The notes beneath the pieces are model-generated. The model was given only the letters and a program-made list of their open reading frames with translations, was not told the DNA's origin and did not search any database. Source: Phycisphaeraceae bacterium (GTDB taxonomy: Bacteria; Planctomycetota; Phycisphaerae; Phycisphaerales; Phycisphaeraceae). From it: a stretch of DNA of 39,991 nt. The DNA lies in assembly GCA_020850375.1 (NCBI GenBank), contig JADZET010000119.1, forward strand, positions 1 to 39,991, in the 5' to 3' direction. Position 1 is the stretch's first letter; the number at the start of each line of letters is the position of its first letter. Of the stretch, positions 22,509 to 31,200 are shown piece after piece. A program made the position numbers and the translations under genes.

Positions 22509-23019
22509 GCGGGCCATCCTCGCCGGCTCCATCCGCCGGCGGGACGCCGAGGTCGGCGATATCGAGATCGTGGCCATCCCCAAACGCATGCCGGCGGGCC
22601 TCTTCGGCGAGCAGGAGGCCGTCCCCCTGCACGACCTGCTGTCGAACATGAGCCTCGACAACCGCATCTTCGTCATCAGCCGCGGCAACCGCTACGCCAA
22701 GTTCATCTACTACACCCAGGACCTGGTGGGGGGCGGCATCCAGGTGGACCTGTTCATGGTCCATCCCGAGACCTGGGGCTACCAGCTCGCCATCCGCACG
22801 GGTCCCTCGGACTTCTCCCGCTGGCTGGTCACGCCACGCTCCAAGCACGGGGGCCTGGCCGAGGGCTACTTCTGCCGCGACGGCATCGTCTGGCGGATGC
22901 AGAGCGACCCCGGGGGCTCGGCGGCGGTCCCGGTGCCCGAGGAGACGGACTTCTTCGATTTGATCGCGGGGGGGTACGTCGAGCCCTGGCTGCGCCGACC
23001 GGCGCCCATGGCCGGCTGA
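22432..23019 (+). CDS. Pol X-family nucleotidyltransferase (Pol beta-like)
   Basis: The product is 195 aa. After a helical start (MKNRRPLGQVLPVAEKLLAL) comes AGSIRRRDAEVGDIEIVAIP, the GS-x-RR-x-DxE motif of the Pol X superfamily with acidic metal ligands (D, E), then IQVDLFMV with the third Asp, and TGPSDFSRWLVTPRSKHGG with the TGS/FN-type nucleotide-site element. There is no helix-hairpin-helix 8-kDa domain and no PHP domain, so it is the minimal catalytic core common in phages. It could fill short gaps or add nucleotides; function in this phage is not known. Start 22432 chosen by homology over 22390. Confidence 0.75.
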   Translation: MKNRRPLGQVLPVAEKLLALLAPTCERAILAGSIRRRDAEVGDIEIVAIPKRMPAGLFGEQEAVPLHDLLSNMSLDNRIFVISRGNRYAKFIYYTQDLVGGGIQVDLFMVHPETWGYQLAIRTGPSDFSRWLVTPRSKHGGLAEGYFCRDGIVWRMQSDPGGSAAVPVPEETDFFDLIAGGYVEPWLRRPAPMAG

Positions 23020-23020
23020 C

Positions 23021-23347
23021 TCACTTCTGGAGCGGGGGCACGAACACGCCGTTTTGCTTCTGCAAGGACTTGACCACCTTCATCATCCGCTCCATGGCCT
23101 CGAGCGAGGTCACCACCCGCTTGTTGGCCAGCTTGAGGTGCGGCACCTGCACGGTGTGGCGGTGGGTCCTGCGGAGCACCACGGGGAAGCCTTTCTCCAG
23201 GTAGACGAACAGCGAGCTGCGGGCCGGCACGTAGCCCAGATGTCGCAGCATGGCGTCACGGGCGCCGGTGTAGTAGGGCACCAGGGTCTCGCCGATCTCG
23301 GGCGGCTTGATCTTGTGGAACTTCGGGGTGGTGGTGAGGGTGGTCAT
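23021..23347 (-). CDS. Hypothetical protein, basic, 108 aa
   Basis: The product starts MTTLTTTPKFHKIKPPEIGE and is basic, with YLEKGFPVVLRRTHRHTVQV and a helical C-terminus (EAMERMMKVVKSLQKQN). The ATG shares the tetranucleotide CATG (23345-23348) with the start of the rightward HTH gene. A candidate promoter at 23355-23382 would give an almost leaderless transcript. Converges on the nucleotidyltransferase gene with 1 nt between stops. Family unknown. Confidence 0.65.
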   Translation of the reverse strand: MTTLTTTPKFHKIKPPEIGETLVPYYTGARDAMLRHLGYVPARSSLFVYLEKGFPVVLRRTHRHTVQVPHLKLANKRVVTSLEAMERMMKVVKSLQKQNGVFVPPLQK

Positions 23348-24134
23348 GTCGGATATTATGAGCAGCGTGGCCAAGAAAACAACCAGCAAGCGGGCCAAGG
23401 GGAAAACGCGGGCCAAGCGGGCCCCCAGAAACCCCAGCGGAATCACCGGGCCCATGCCGCCCTTCTACAGCTCGCCCAAGGACCCCGAGGTCCAGGCTGG
23501 CGTCTGGCAGGCCTACCTCACCCACGGCAGTGTCCTGCGCGTCACCCAGCAGACGGGCTACTCCGCCGGCACGGTGATCGAGGTCCTGCGGGCCGATCCC
23601 CAGCGCCTTATGGACATGGTCCTCCAGGCCACCGAGGCCATGGTCAGCCGCTGGGAGGCGGTCGAGAAACGCACCCTGGACCTGGTCGATCGCCTGCTGG
23701 CCCTCTTCGACGTGCTGCTGCGGGAGGTCGAGAAGGCCATGGGCGAGCAGCGCGACACCCGCGTGATCGGCAAGGAGGGCATGCCCATGCCGGTCATGGA
23801 CCTGCTGCACTTCATGGTCACCGTGCGGCTGATCGACAGCGTGGGGAAGATCGCCGTGCAGGCCCGGAACATCTCCGCGGGCTTCCGCACGGGCCGGCCG
23901 GCCGTGGTGGGCGAGGAGGAGGCCGGCGGGCCGGACACCTCCCTGGACCCCGTGGCCGTCGCCCGCCGCATCCAGGCCGCGGGGCTGGGCCTGCCGCCCA
24001 TGCTCGACCGGCTGCTCAAGCGGATCGACTCCCAGACGGTCAAGCCCGAGCCGGTGGCGCAAGAAAAACCCCGCCCCGGGGGAGAACGTCCCGGGGCGGG
24101 GGAGGCTTCGGCCGGGGGCTCATCCCGGCCGTAA
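23346..24134 (+). CDS. HTH protein, candidate small terminase-like
   Basis: The product is 262 aa. A basic N-terminus (AKKTTSKRAKGKTRAKRAPR) is followed by a helix-turn-helix-like segment, VWQAYLTHGSVLRVTQQTGY SAGTV near residues 55-78, then long helices (TLDLVDRLLALFDVLLREVE) and a P/G-rich tail. DNA-binding helices followed by a helical oligomerisation region is the plan of small terminases, but the gene is about 20 kb from terL, so a regulatory role is equally possible. Start 23346 is preferred for the GAGGGTGG upstream; 23358 is an alternative. Its 3' end carries a leftward terminator on the other strand. Confidence 0.65.
   Translation: MSDIMSSVAKKTTSKRAKGKTRAKRAPRNPSGITGPMPPFYSSPKDPEVQAGVWQAYLTHGSVLRVTQQTGYSAGTVIEVLRADPQRLMDMVLQATEAMVSRWEAVEKRTLDLVDRLLALFDVLLREVEKAMGEQRDTRVIGKEGMPMPVMDLLHFMVTVRLIDSVGKIAVQARNISAGFRTGRPAVVGEEEAGGPDTSLDPVAVARRIQAAGLGLPPMLDRLLKRIDSQTVKPEPVAQEKPRPGGERPGAGEASAGGSSRP
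23355..23382 (-). promoter_or_regulatory. Leftward promoter candidate
   Basis: On the minus strand TTGTTT (23382-23377), 16 nt, CATAAT (23360-23355), with ATG at 23347 seven nt later. The geometry repeats that of the divergent pair near 19.58 kb. Confidence 0.4.
24064..24101 (-). terminator. Strong leftward terminator inside the 3' end of the HTH gene
   Basis: A perfect 12-bp stem (24069-24080 with 24090-24101, CCCCGCCCCGGG), 9-nt loop. On the minus strand it is followed by TTTTT (24068-24064). It stops leftward transcription from the genes at 24203-25111 before it enters the HTH gene antisense. Confidence 0.85.
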
Positions 24135-24202
24135 GTGGTCGGTCCCCCACCGGGATCTAGGCGGCGGGGGCCGTGGCGCGGCGACAGGCCGCGCCCGAGC
24201 GG

Positions 24203-24595
24203 TCAGGATCCGCTCTGATGGAGTTCGAGGTGGACGCCGACGACGGCCAGGACGCTGATGGCGTGTCGAGCCGCCACGGTCATGTCGGCCGCGTGATGGT
24301 CCTCCCCCCACTGGACAAGCCAGCGGAGACGGGCCAGGGCCCGCTCCAGGCGGACCAGCATCTTGCCGGCCGGGACCGGCCCGATCCTCATCGTCACCCC
24401 GGCCAGGGCCTGCCTGAGGGCCGCCAGATCGCCAAGGATCATCGCGGCGTTCTGCTCGACCGGCTCGGCCGGCCAGGTGACGCCCCAATCCCTGATGCCC
24501 TTGACGCGGGTCAGATTAGCGTCGAGCGCGGAGAGCATGTGCTCAAGCGATTCGTCGAGTTCCACGTCGCGGAAGATGTCGGTCGACGCTGTCAT
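24203..24595 (-). CDS. Hypothetical helical protein, 130 aa
   Basis: The product starts MTASTDIFRDVELDESLEHM and is almost entirely helical (EHMLSALDANLTRVKGIRDW, LGDLAALRQALAGVTMRIG, LVRLERALARLRWLVQWGED). GGAGG sits just upstream on the minus strand. It lies between two leftward terminators, so it needs its own promoter or read-through. Not recognised. Confidence 0.65.
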   Translation of the reverse strand: MTASTDIFRDVELDESLEHMLSALDANLTRVKGIRDWGVTWPAEPVEQNAAMILGDLAALRQALAGVTMRIGPVPAGKMLVRLERALARLRWLVQWGEDHHAADMTVAARHAISVLAVVGVHLELHQSGS

Positions 24596-24627
24596 GGTGA
24601 GCCTCCAAGAAATGAGGGTGAGAAGTG

Positions 24628-24662
24628 AAAAGGCCGGCCGAAGGTATTGTCTCCGGCCGGCC
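24628..24662 (-). terminator. Leftward terminator between two small genes
   Basis: GGCCGGCC at 24632-24639 and 24655-24662 form an 8-bp stem; on the minus strand TTTT (24631-24628) follows. It separates the 24704-25111 gene from the 24203-24595 gene. Confidence 0.6.
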
Positions 24663-24703
24663 CGCCGGGGATGCGACCTGTCATGCCGGTCGCTCGCGAT
24701 GCA

Positions 24704-25111
24704 TCAGGTGAGTTCTTCCGCGGGCATGTCGGAGATGCACTGGGCGCGGATCTCGTCCCAGCGCGCCGCATCGTCCCCGCAATGCTCGCAGGCGGCCAGA
24801 TCAGCACATACCCGCTCGATGGCGAGACAGATGTCGCTGGCGTGGGGCGTCCCGGGCAGCAGGACTCCGGCCCGATGGAGATAGCCGCGTTCGCCTTGGT
24901 AGTGCGTGGTGTAGCGGTAGTGGCCGTAGACGATGGTCCTGCCGTCGGCGTGCTGGCGGACCCGGCATTCCCACCATGACTCTCGATTCGCCTGGGACTC
25001 CACCTGCCCGTCGTACTCATGATCTTTGGCGTCCGCGATGATGGGCCATGCACCCTCCACGATGGTGACTGGGGGGCGCCCTGTGAGCGTGATGGTGCGT
25101 GTGTCTGACAT
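24704..25111 (-). CDS. Hypothetical protein, 135 aa
   Basis: AGGAG precedes the ATG on the minus strand. The product begins with a short beta region (DTRTITLTGRPPVTIVEGAW PI) and contains WECRVRQHADGRTIVYGHYR YTTHY and four cysteines near the C-terminus (ICLAIERVCADLAACEHCG). This order (TLTxRxPVxI, then WxxxVRQHADGRxIVYG) resembles a small phage/plasmid protein I have seen in other bacteria but whose function I do not know. A promoter candidate lies at 25183-25212. Confidence 0.7.
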   Translation of the reverse strand: MSDTRTITLTGRPPVTIVEGAWPIIADAKDHEYDGQVESQANRESWWECRVRQHADGRTIVYGHYRYTTHYQGERGYLHRAGVLLPGTPHASDICLAIERVCADLAACEHCGDDAARWDEIRAQCISDMPAEELT

Positions 25112-25182
25112 GGTGTGCTCCTGGTGGGTGCTGGTGGCCCATGATCGAGTGGGCCGTCTCGTGACCGTTTGGGGTCATTCAG

Positions 25183-25212
25183 ACCATACCGCACGATATT
25201 GTCATTGTCCAA
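25183..25212 (-). promoter_or_regulatory. Leftward promoter candidate
   Basis: On the minus strand TTGGAC (25212-25207), 18 nt, TATGGT (25188-25183). It would start a transcript about 65 nt upstream of the ATG at 25111. The 183-nt gap to 25295 is the most AT-rich stretch nearby. Confidence 0.4.
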
Positions 25213-25261
25213 TATGTCCAGCGATCTTTCCAGGCCATCCACGCCGCATTGGCCGCTGGTA

Positions 25262-25289
25262 TGTAAAAATAGGAGGTCTAGGTAAGATG
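25262..25289 (+). repeat. Short shared upstream motif, copy 1
   Basis: TGTAAAAATAGGAGGTCTAG then GTAAGATG is closely similar to TTGTGAAAATAGGTACTCTG then GTAAATATG at 35829-35857. Both lie just upstream of a gene. Could be a shared regulatory or promoter element; only two copies seen. Confidence 0.4.
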
Positions 25290-25298
25290 CGTGCATGA
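25287..25298 (+). promoter_or_regulatory. Three-codon upstream minigene overlapping the giant gene start
   Basis: AGGAGGT at 25271-25277 is 9 nt before an ATG at 25287 that reads Met-Arg-Ala-stop; its TGA (25296-25298) overlaps the ATG (25295) of the giant gene as ATGA. The giant gene's own ATG is 17 nt from the AGGAGGT, too far for direct use. Initiation at the minigene followed by re-initiation would couple the two. Confidence 0.45.
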
Positions 25299-28200
25299 GC
25301 GCTGGCACCATCACGCTGCCGCCCGCCGTGGCCCTGGGGCTGGAGATGCGCCGCCGCGGGATGGCGCCGCCCCCGGAGATCGGCGGGCTGGTCGACGAGT
25401 TCGATTCGCGGGGCCTGCTTCCCCGCCAGGAGGGCCTGAGCCCCACGGCGGTGGATGACGATCCCGAGCCCCTGGAGCAGCGCCGGGCCACCTGGGTGCG
25501 GCAGCGGCTCGACGCCCGCTTGGACGACCTGGGCCGCCTGGAGGCCCAGCGGCAGGCCGTGCTGGCCCTCCCGGACGACACGGACAGCCACACCCTCGAC
25601 GCCACCCTTCAGACCGTGCGGCCCACCTACGCCCAGCGGACGGCCCTCTACCAGAGCCTGCCCGAGGGCTGGATCGAGCAGGAGGAGCAGCGCCTCGGGC
25701 AGCAGTTCGATCAGGCGGGGCCCGACCAGGCCGACGCGGAGCCCATGCCCGACGCCAGCCAGCGGACGCCCACCGCACCGGCCGGGCAGGGATGGCTGGG
25801 GGATTTCTCCAACGCCGCCACACGCTCCGTCCTGGCCGACATCCCCGCCGCCGTGCAGGAGATGTTCGGCCAGCCCGAGGAGGCCCAGCGGACGCGGGAG
25901 CGCGGGCAGTTTCTCCGCCCCACCACGGGCGGGGTGGCCACGACCGCCGGCAGTCTGGCTGGCTCCCTGGGGCTGTCGGCCCTGGCTCTGATCGATCCCG
26001 GGCTGTGGCCAGTGGTGCTGGCCCACGCCGGCCTGATGGGCGCCGGTGGCATGGGTCAGCAGATCACGGCCTATGAGCGCGAAACGGGCAAAGAGGTCAC
26101 CCCCGCCCTGGCCGCCGCCCTCATGACGGGCGCCGGGGCGACGTCGGTGCTGGTGGAAAAGTTCCAGATCGGGGCCCTGGAGCATGTCAGCAAGGCCGCC
26201 ATGGCCCGCGCCGGCCAGGCCATCCTCGCCGGCAACTTCAAGGCCGCCGCCAAGTTCCTGGCCGCCTCAGCCGCCACCGCCGGGACCACCGAGGGGCTCG
26301 AGGAGGTGATCGAGGGTCGGGTCCAGAATCTGCTCCAGGCGACCTACCACCCCGACAAACGCTCCGTCGGCGCCGTGCTCGAGGGCAGCATCCAGGACTT
26401 CATCGGCGGGGCCGTCGGGGGCGCCGTCCTGGGCGGGCCGGCCGTCCTGGGCGCCACAACCCGAGCCCGGGGAGCCCTGGCCTCCCAGACCCAGGCCCAG
26501 GAGCGGGCCATCCGCCAGGCCTCGGCCCCCCTCGAGCCCGCCGCGACGGCCGCTACCGCCCCGCCGGCGGAAGAGGCCTTCACGCCCGAGGGCAAGGCCA
26601 CGACGGCCTGGCCGGCCAAGCTCGACGACGCCCAGGCCGTGGGACAGTGGTACGCCACGACCTTCGGCGACTCCATCGGGTCCGAGGCCATCGCCGCCAT
26701 GGCCGCCGGCACGCCCGGAGGTTACGAGTTGGCCCAGGTGCCCCTGGACCTGATCGACCCCAACAGCATGCAGGAGGGTGATCTGGACGCCGAGAAGGTG
26801 GCCCAGATGGCCCGGCTCACGCCCCAGGAGATGGCCGAGTTGCCGCCGGTCATTGCGGTGGCCGGGGAGGGTGGTAGGCTACTGGTCGCGGACGGCGCGC
26901 ATCGCGTGTCGGCCGCCCAGAGCCGCCCCGATGTCCAGACCATCCAAGCCTACGTTCCTTCGTCCGTCGCCGTGGCCCTCCGCGAGGGGCGCTACGCCCC
27001 GGCCGGGGCCGTGGGACTGGGTCCGTCTGGCGTCGGCGGCCCTGCTGCTGCTGGCGGCGGGGTGGGTGCTGTGGGCGGGGAGGCTGGAGCTGCTCCCGGT
27101 GGTGCTGGCGGCGGCGTTGTGGTGGGCGGCCAGGTGGCTGGCGCCGAAGCAGTGCAGGGTGGTGAGGCCGGACAGCCCGCTGGAGCCGGGATGGGCGGGC
27201 AGGTCGGAACGGGCCAAGCGGGCCCTGGCGGAGTCCAGCCGGCGTCCCCTGGGGGACTCGGACCCGAAACTCTGACGCCACCGCCCGGAAGGGTGGAGGA
27301 GGCTTCCCGTGCCGCTCAAGCAGGGCAGCATCAACCCGACCGTGTCGGGCAACATCCGCAAGCTCAGGCAGGAGGGCTACCCGGCGCAGCAGGCGGTGGC
27401 GATCGCCCTGCACAAGGCCGGGAAGTCCCCCCGGAAGTTGCCCCGGAAGCGTCAGCAGCCCAAGAAGTAAGTCCCCCCACGCCCCAGGAGTACGTCACCC
27501 AGGCCAGGGCCCAGCGGGCCGAGGGTGGCGGGTTCGACGTGACCTTCCGGGGGCGGACAGTGTCCGTGCCCACGGCCCGCAGCGCCTCGGTGGCCCTGGC
27601 CGCGGCCGGCGAGGAACTGGCCGGCCAGGCCATGCGTCCGGCCGACGCCCAGCGCCTGCTCAAGGCCAAGGGCGCCCGGGCCGCCTACGCCCGCGAGTAC
27701 ACCCTCCGCCGCACCGACGCCCTGACCGGGGTCTACAACCGGCTGGGGGGGGATGAGCAGACGGCCAAGATGCTGGCGGCGGCGGATGAGCAGGGCAAGC
27801 CCGTGGGCGTGCTGGGGATCGACCTGGGCTTCTTCAAGCAGGTCAATGACACCGTGGGCCACGACGCCGGCGACAAGCTCCTGGCCGCGGCCGCCGACGC
27901 CATGGAGCAGACGGTCCGCTCGGGCACCGACGGCCGGCAGGCCGATCAGCCCTCCATCGTCGCCCGCCGGGGTGGCGATGAGTTCGAGGTGGTGCTGTGG
28001 GACGTGACGCCCGAGCAGGCCCAGGTCGTCGGCCGGCGGCTCGAGTCGGCCTACCTGGATCAGGTCCAGGCCCAGGGGGTGGAGCTGCCCGAGGGCCTGC
28101 GGACCTTCCTGGGCTTCGGCGTGGCCATCCGCCAGCCCGGCGGGGACATCGCCCAGGCCCGCCAGGAGGCCGACGCGGACCTGTACCGCCGCAAGGCCCA

Positions 28201-31200
28201 GACCAAGGCCGACCTGGGCCTCGCCGGCGTGACGCGCGAGCAAGGCTCTGCGGGGTTACCAGAAGCGACCGCTCAACCCCAGGAGGTCACCCGTGCCCCA
28301 GCCGAGCCGGCGAAAATCGCCAGACCGCGCAAGGTCAAGATAGCCAGGGATCGAGCCTCGTTTCTGCGGGTGCTGGCCAGGCTGGGCCAGACCGTCAGCA
28401 TCAGCGAGGACCGCCAGACACTCACCCTCAACACACCCCAGGGCGTGCTCCGGGTGGAGGATGTCGTGCCGTGGTCTGGTGGGGGGGGGGTGCTGAGTCT
28501 GTCTCGTGAGGGGCGGCTGGTGGAGAGCCAGGGCGAAGAGCCTTCGGCCACCCGCGGCGCGGTGGCAGGCATGCCGCGCCACCCGCGCGTCGTGGCTGAC
28601 AGTGTGGCCCTCACCGGGTTGGCGGACTCGCTGCGCAAAGTCGCGCAAGAGGCTCCGTCTGGCACCAGGGTCGCCCTGGCGATCAATCGCGACGGGTCGG
28701 TGGGGGTGATGACGGAGGATGGCGAGATTTCCGCCGGCATGCGGGAGGTCAATCAGGTCCTGGGCACGCTGGAGCCGGCTCCACTGCTGCGCCACATCGA
28801 CGTCCTGCTCTCGTCCGGCGCCCAAGAAGCGGCGCTGTCGGTGGGGGAGAGCGAGGGAGATGGTGTCGGGGTGATGGTGTTGGAGGCGACGGGCGGCGGG
28901 CGCAAGATCACCTCCGTCACCACGATCAGCATGCCGGGTGAGGAAACCGCAAAGATTCTTGCGCGACCTGCCGATGGAGGCGGGGGCATGACCCTGGAGC
29001 AGGCGCGAGACGCCAGACGCCGCCTCACAGAGGCGGGCTGGAAGGGTGACATACGCATCGATCGGCCCGGAGGCGACTACGCGCCGGACGACGCACCGTG
29101 GCATGTCGAGTTGTGGAGCGTCTCTGCGTCCGCCGGGACGATGACGCTGTACAAAGTGGAGTCCCGGGACCAGGTCGCCACGCCACAGGCCGCGCGTCGC
29201 ACGGTCCGCGACGCCGTCAAACAGGCCAAGGCCGAGGTGTCCTCGGCCCGCCGACGCATGGCCGCCATGGATGAGGTCGACGCGGAGGACGGCGGGGCGA
29301 TGGGGATGCCCAGGCCACGGCGCGGGACGCCGCAGGGTCCGCCCCCGCCGCCCCCCGCCGGCAGCAAGCCGCTGGGGAACACCGGGGGGTATACCCGCGA
29401 CTGGCGGCCACTCAGCCAGCGTGGCGGGGACTTCAAGCGGACCTCGCTCGACCGCATCAAGGCCGTCCGCCAGCAGACGGCCGAGGCCCGGGCGCGGCGG
29501 GACGGCAAGTCCGCGGCCGACGCCTCGGACAACATCTACCGGATCGTCGAGGACCTGGCCCGCCGGTTCAACCTCGGGCCACCCGGCATCCGCCGCGCCA
29601 AGCTGCTCCGCGGCTGGGCCCTGGGCTTCTGGATGCCCACCAGCGAGCAGATCCGCCTGGCCAACGCCTCGGGCGCGTCGACGTTCTTCCACGAGGTGGG
29701 CCATCACCTCCACAAGGTCCTGTTCCCCCGCACCAAGGGGCGGGCGCCCTACCAACTCAACCGCATGGACTTCCCCAAGGCCTGGCGGCCCGAGCTGCTC
29801 AAGCTCGGTAAGGACCTCTACGGGACGCGCAAGCCCACCGGGGGCTACACCGCCGAGGGCTGGGCGGAGATCGTCCGATACCTGATCGTCAACCCCGCCC
29901 ACGTCCGGCAGGTCGCGCCCACCGTCTATCGCCAGGCCGTCGGGGCCCTGGTCACCCATCATCCCGAGGTCTGGGCCGTCCTCCAGAACAGCCGCGCCCG
30001 GCTCCTCAACGCCGTGGCGGCCATGGAGGACAACCCGGTCCACCAGTACATCGACTACGGGCGTGATCGCAGCAGGGGCTGGAACGCCCGGAGTCTCTGG
30101 GATCGCTTCCGGGCCCGATGGGTGGATCGGATGCAGCGCCTGAGCACCTTCAAGCGTGACCTGGGGGCCATGGACATGCCCGAGGATGAGGACCCGCAGA
30201 TCCTCGCCTGGCGGGCCAACGGCCACATCTCCGGCGACGTCAAGCTCATGACCTCCTTCGGCCGCTTCGATCCCTCGGACCCCACCCGCCGCAAGACGGG
30301 AAAGTCACTGGAGGAGATCTTCCAGCCGGTTCAGGATGACCTGGAGCTCTGGCAGGACTACATGGTCGCCCGCCGCATCGTCGAGAAGCGCGGTCAGGGT
30401 CTCAAGGTGTTCGAGCAGGACCCACGCCTGCCCGAGCACATGACCACGGGCAAGCTCCAGGCCTTCATCGCCCGCGTCGAGCAGCAGCGCCCGGCCTTCA
30501 AGCAGGCCTCGGCCGACTTCCAGGAGTTCAATCAGTGGCTGGTGAAGGACTACGCCGTCCACTACGGCCTGCTCACCGAGGAGGCGGCCGACCTGATCGT
30601 CCAGAAGAACCTGGAGTACATCACCTTCCGTCACAAGATGACCGAGGACGCGCTGGCCAAGAGCTACGGCGCCGCCAGCAGCCGCGGGGGCTTCGCGGGG
30701 CGGGGCTCGGGCATCCGCCGCTTCCGGCCGGGGTTCGGCGAGCAGCTCTTCCCGCCGCTCGAGTCCTTCTTCGCCAGCCTCCAGGGCATCGTCAGCAACG
30801 CACGCCTGAACGAGGTGGCGCGGGCCATCGTGACCACCGGGGCCGGACAGGGCGCGGGCACGCCGCGCTGGTTCAGCAAGATTGAGACGCCTGTCCAGGC
30901 CCAGAAGATCGGGCCGGCCCAGCTCAGCCAGGAGGTGCAGAAGCAGCTCGGCATCCGCATCAACCCCGACGGGTCCGTGGTCCTCCCGCCGGCCCTGCGC
31001 GACCTGACCGATGAGCAGTTCGAGGCCGTGGTGGGGGCCATCGCCAACATGGAGGGCGCCACCTTCTGGCAGCGGGGACGCCGGCCGGACAGCCGGAACA
31101 TGGAGTTCACGGTCCTGCGGGCCGGCAAGCCGGTCTACTACGAGGCCAAGGACCGGGCGCTGTACGAGCTGATCTCGGGCCTGGGCAACCCCTACACCAG

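Noticed and set aside
26850..27413. Minus-strand ORF across the linker
   Set aside because: Arg/Pro-rich low complexity without a ribosome-binding site.
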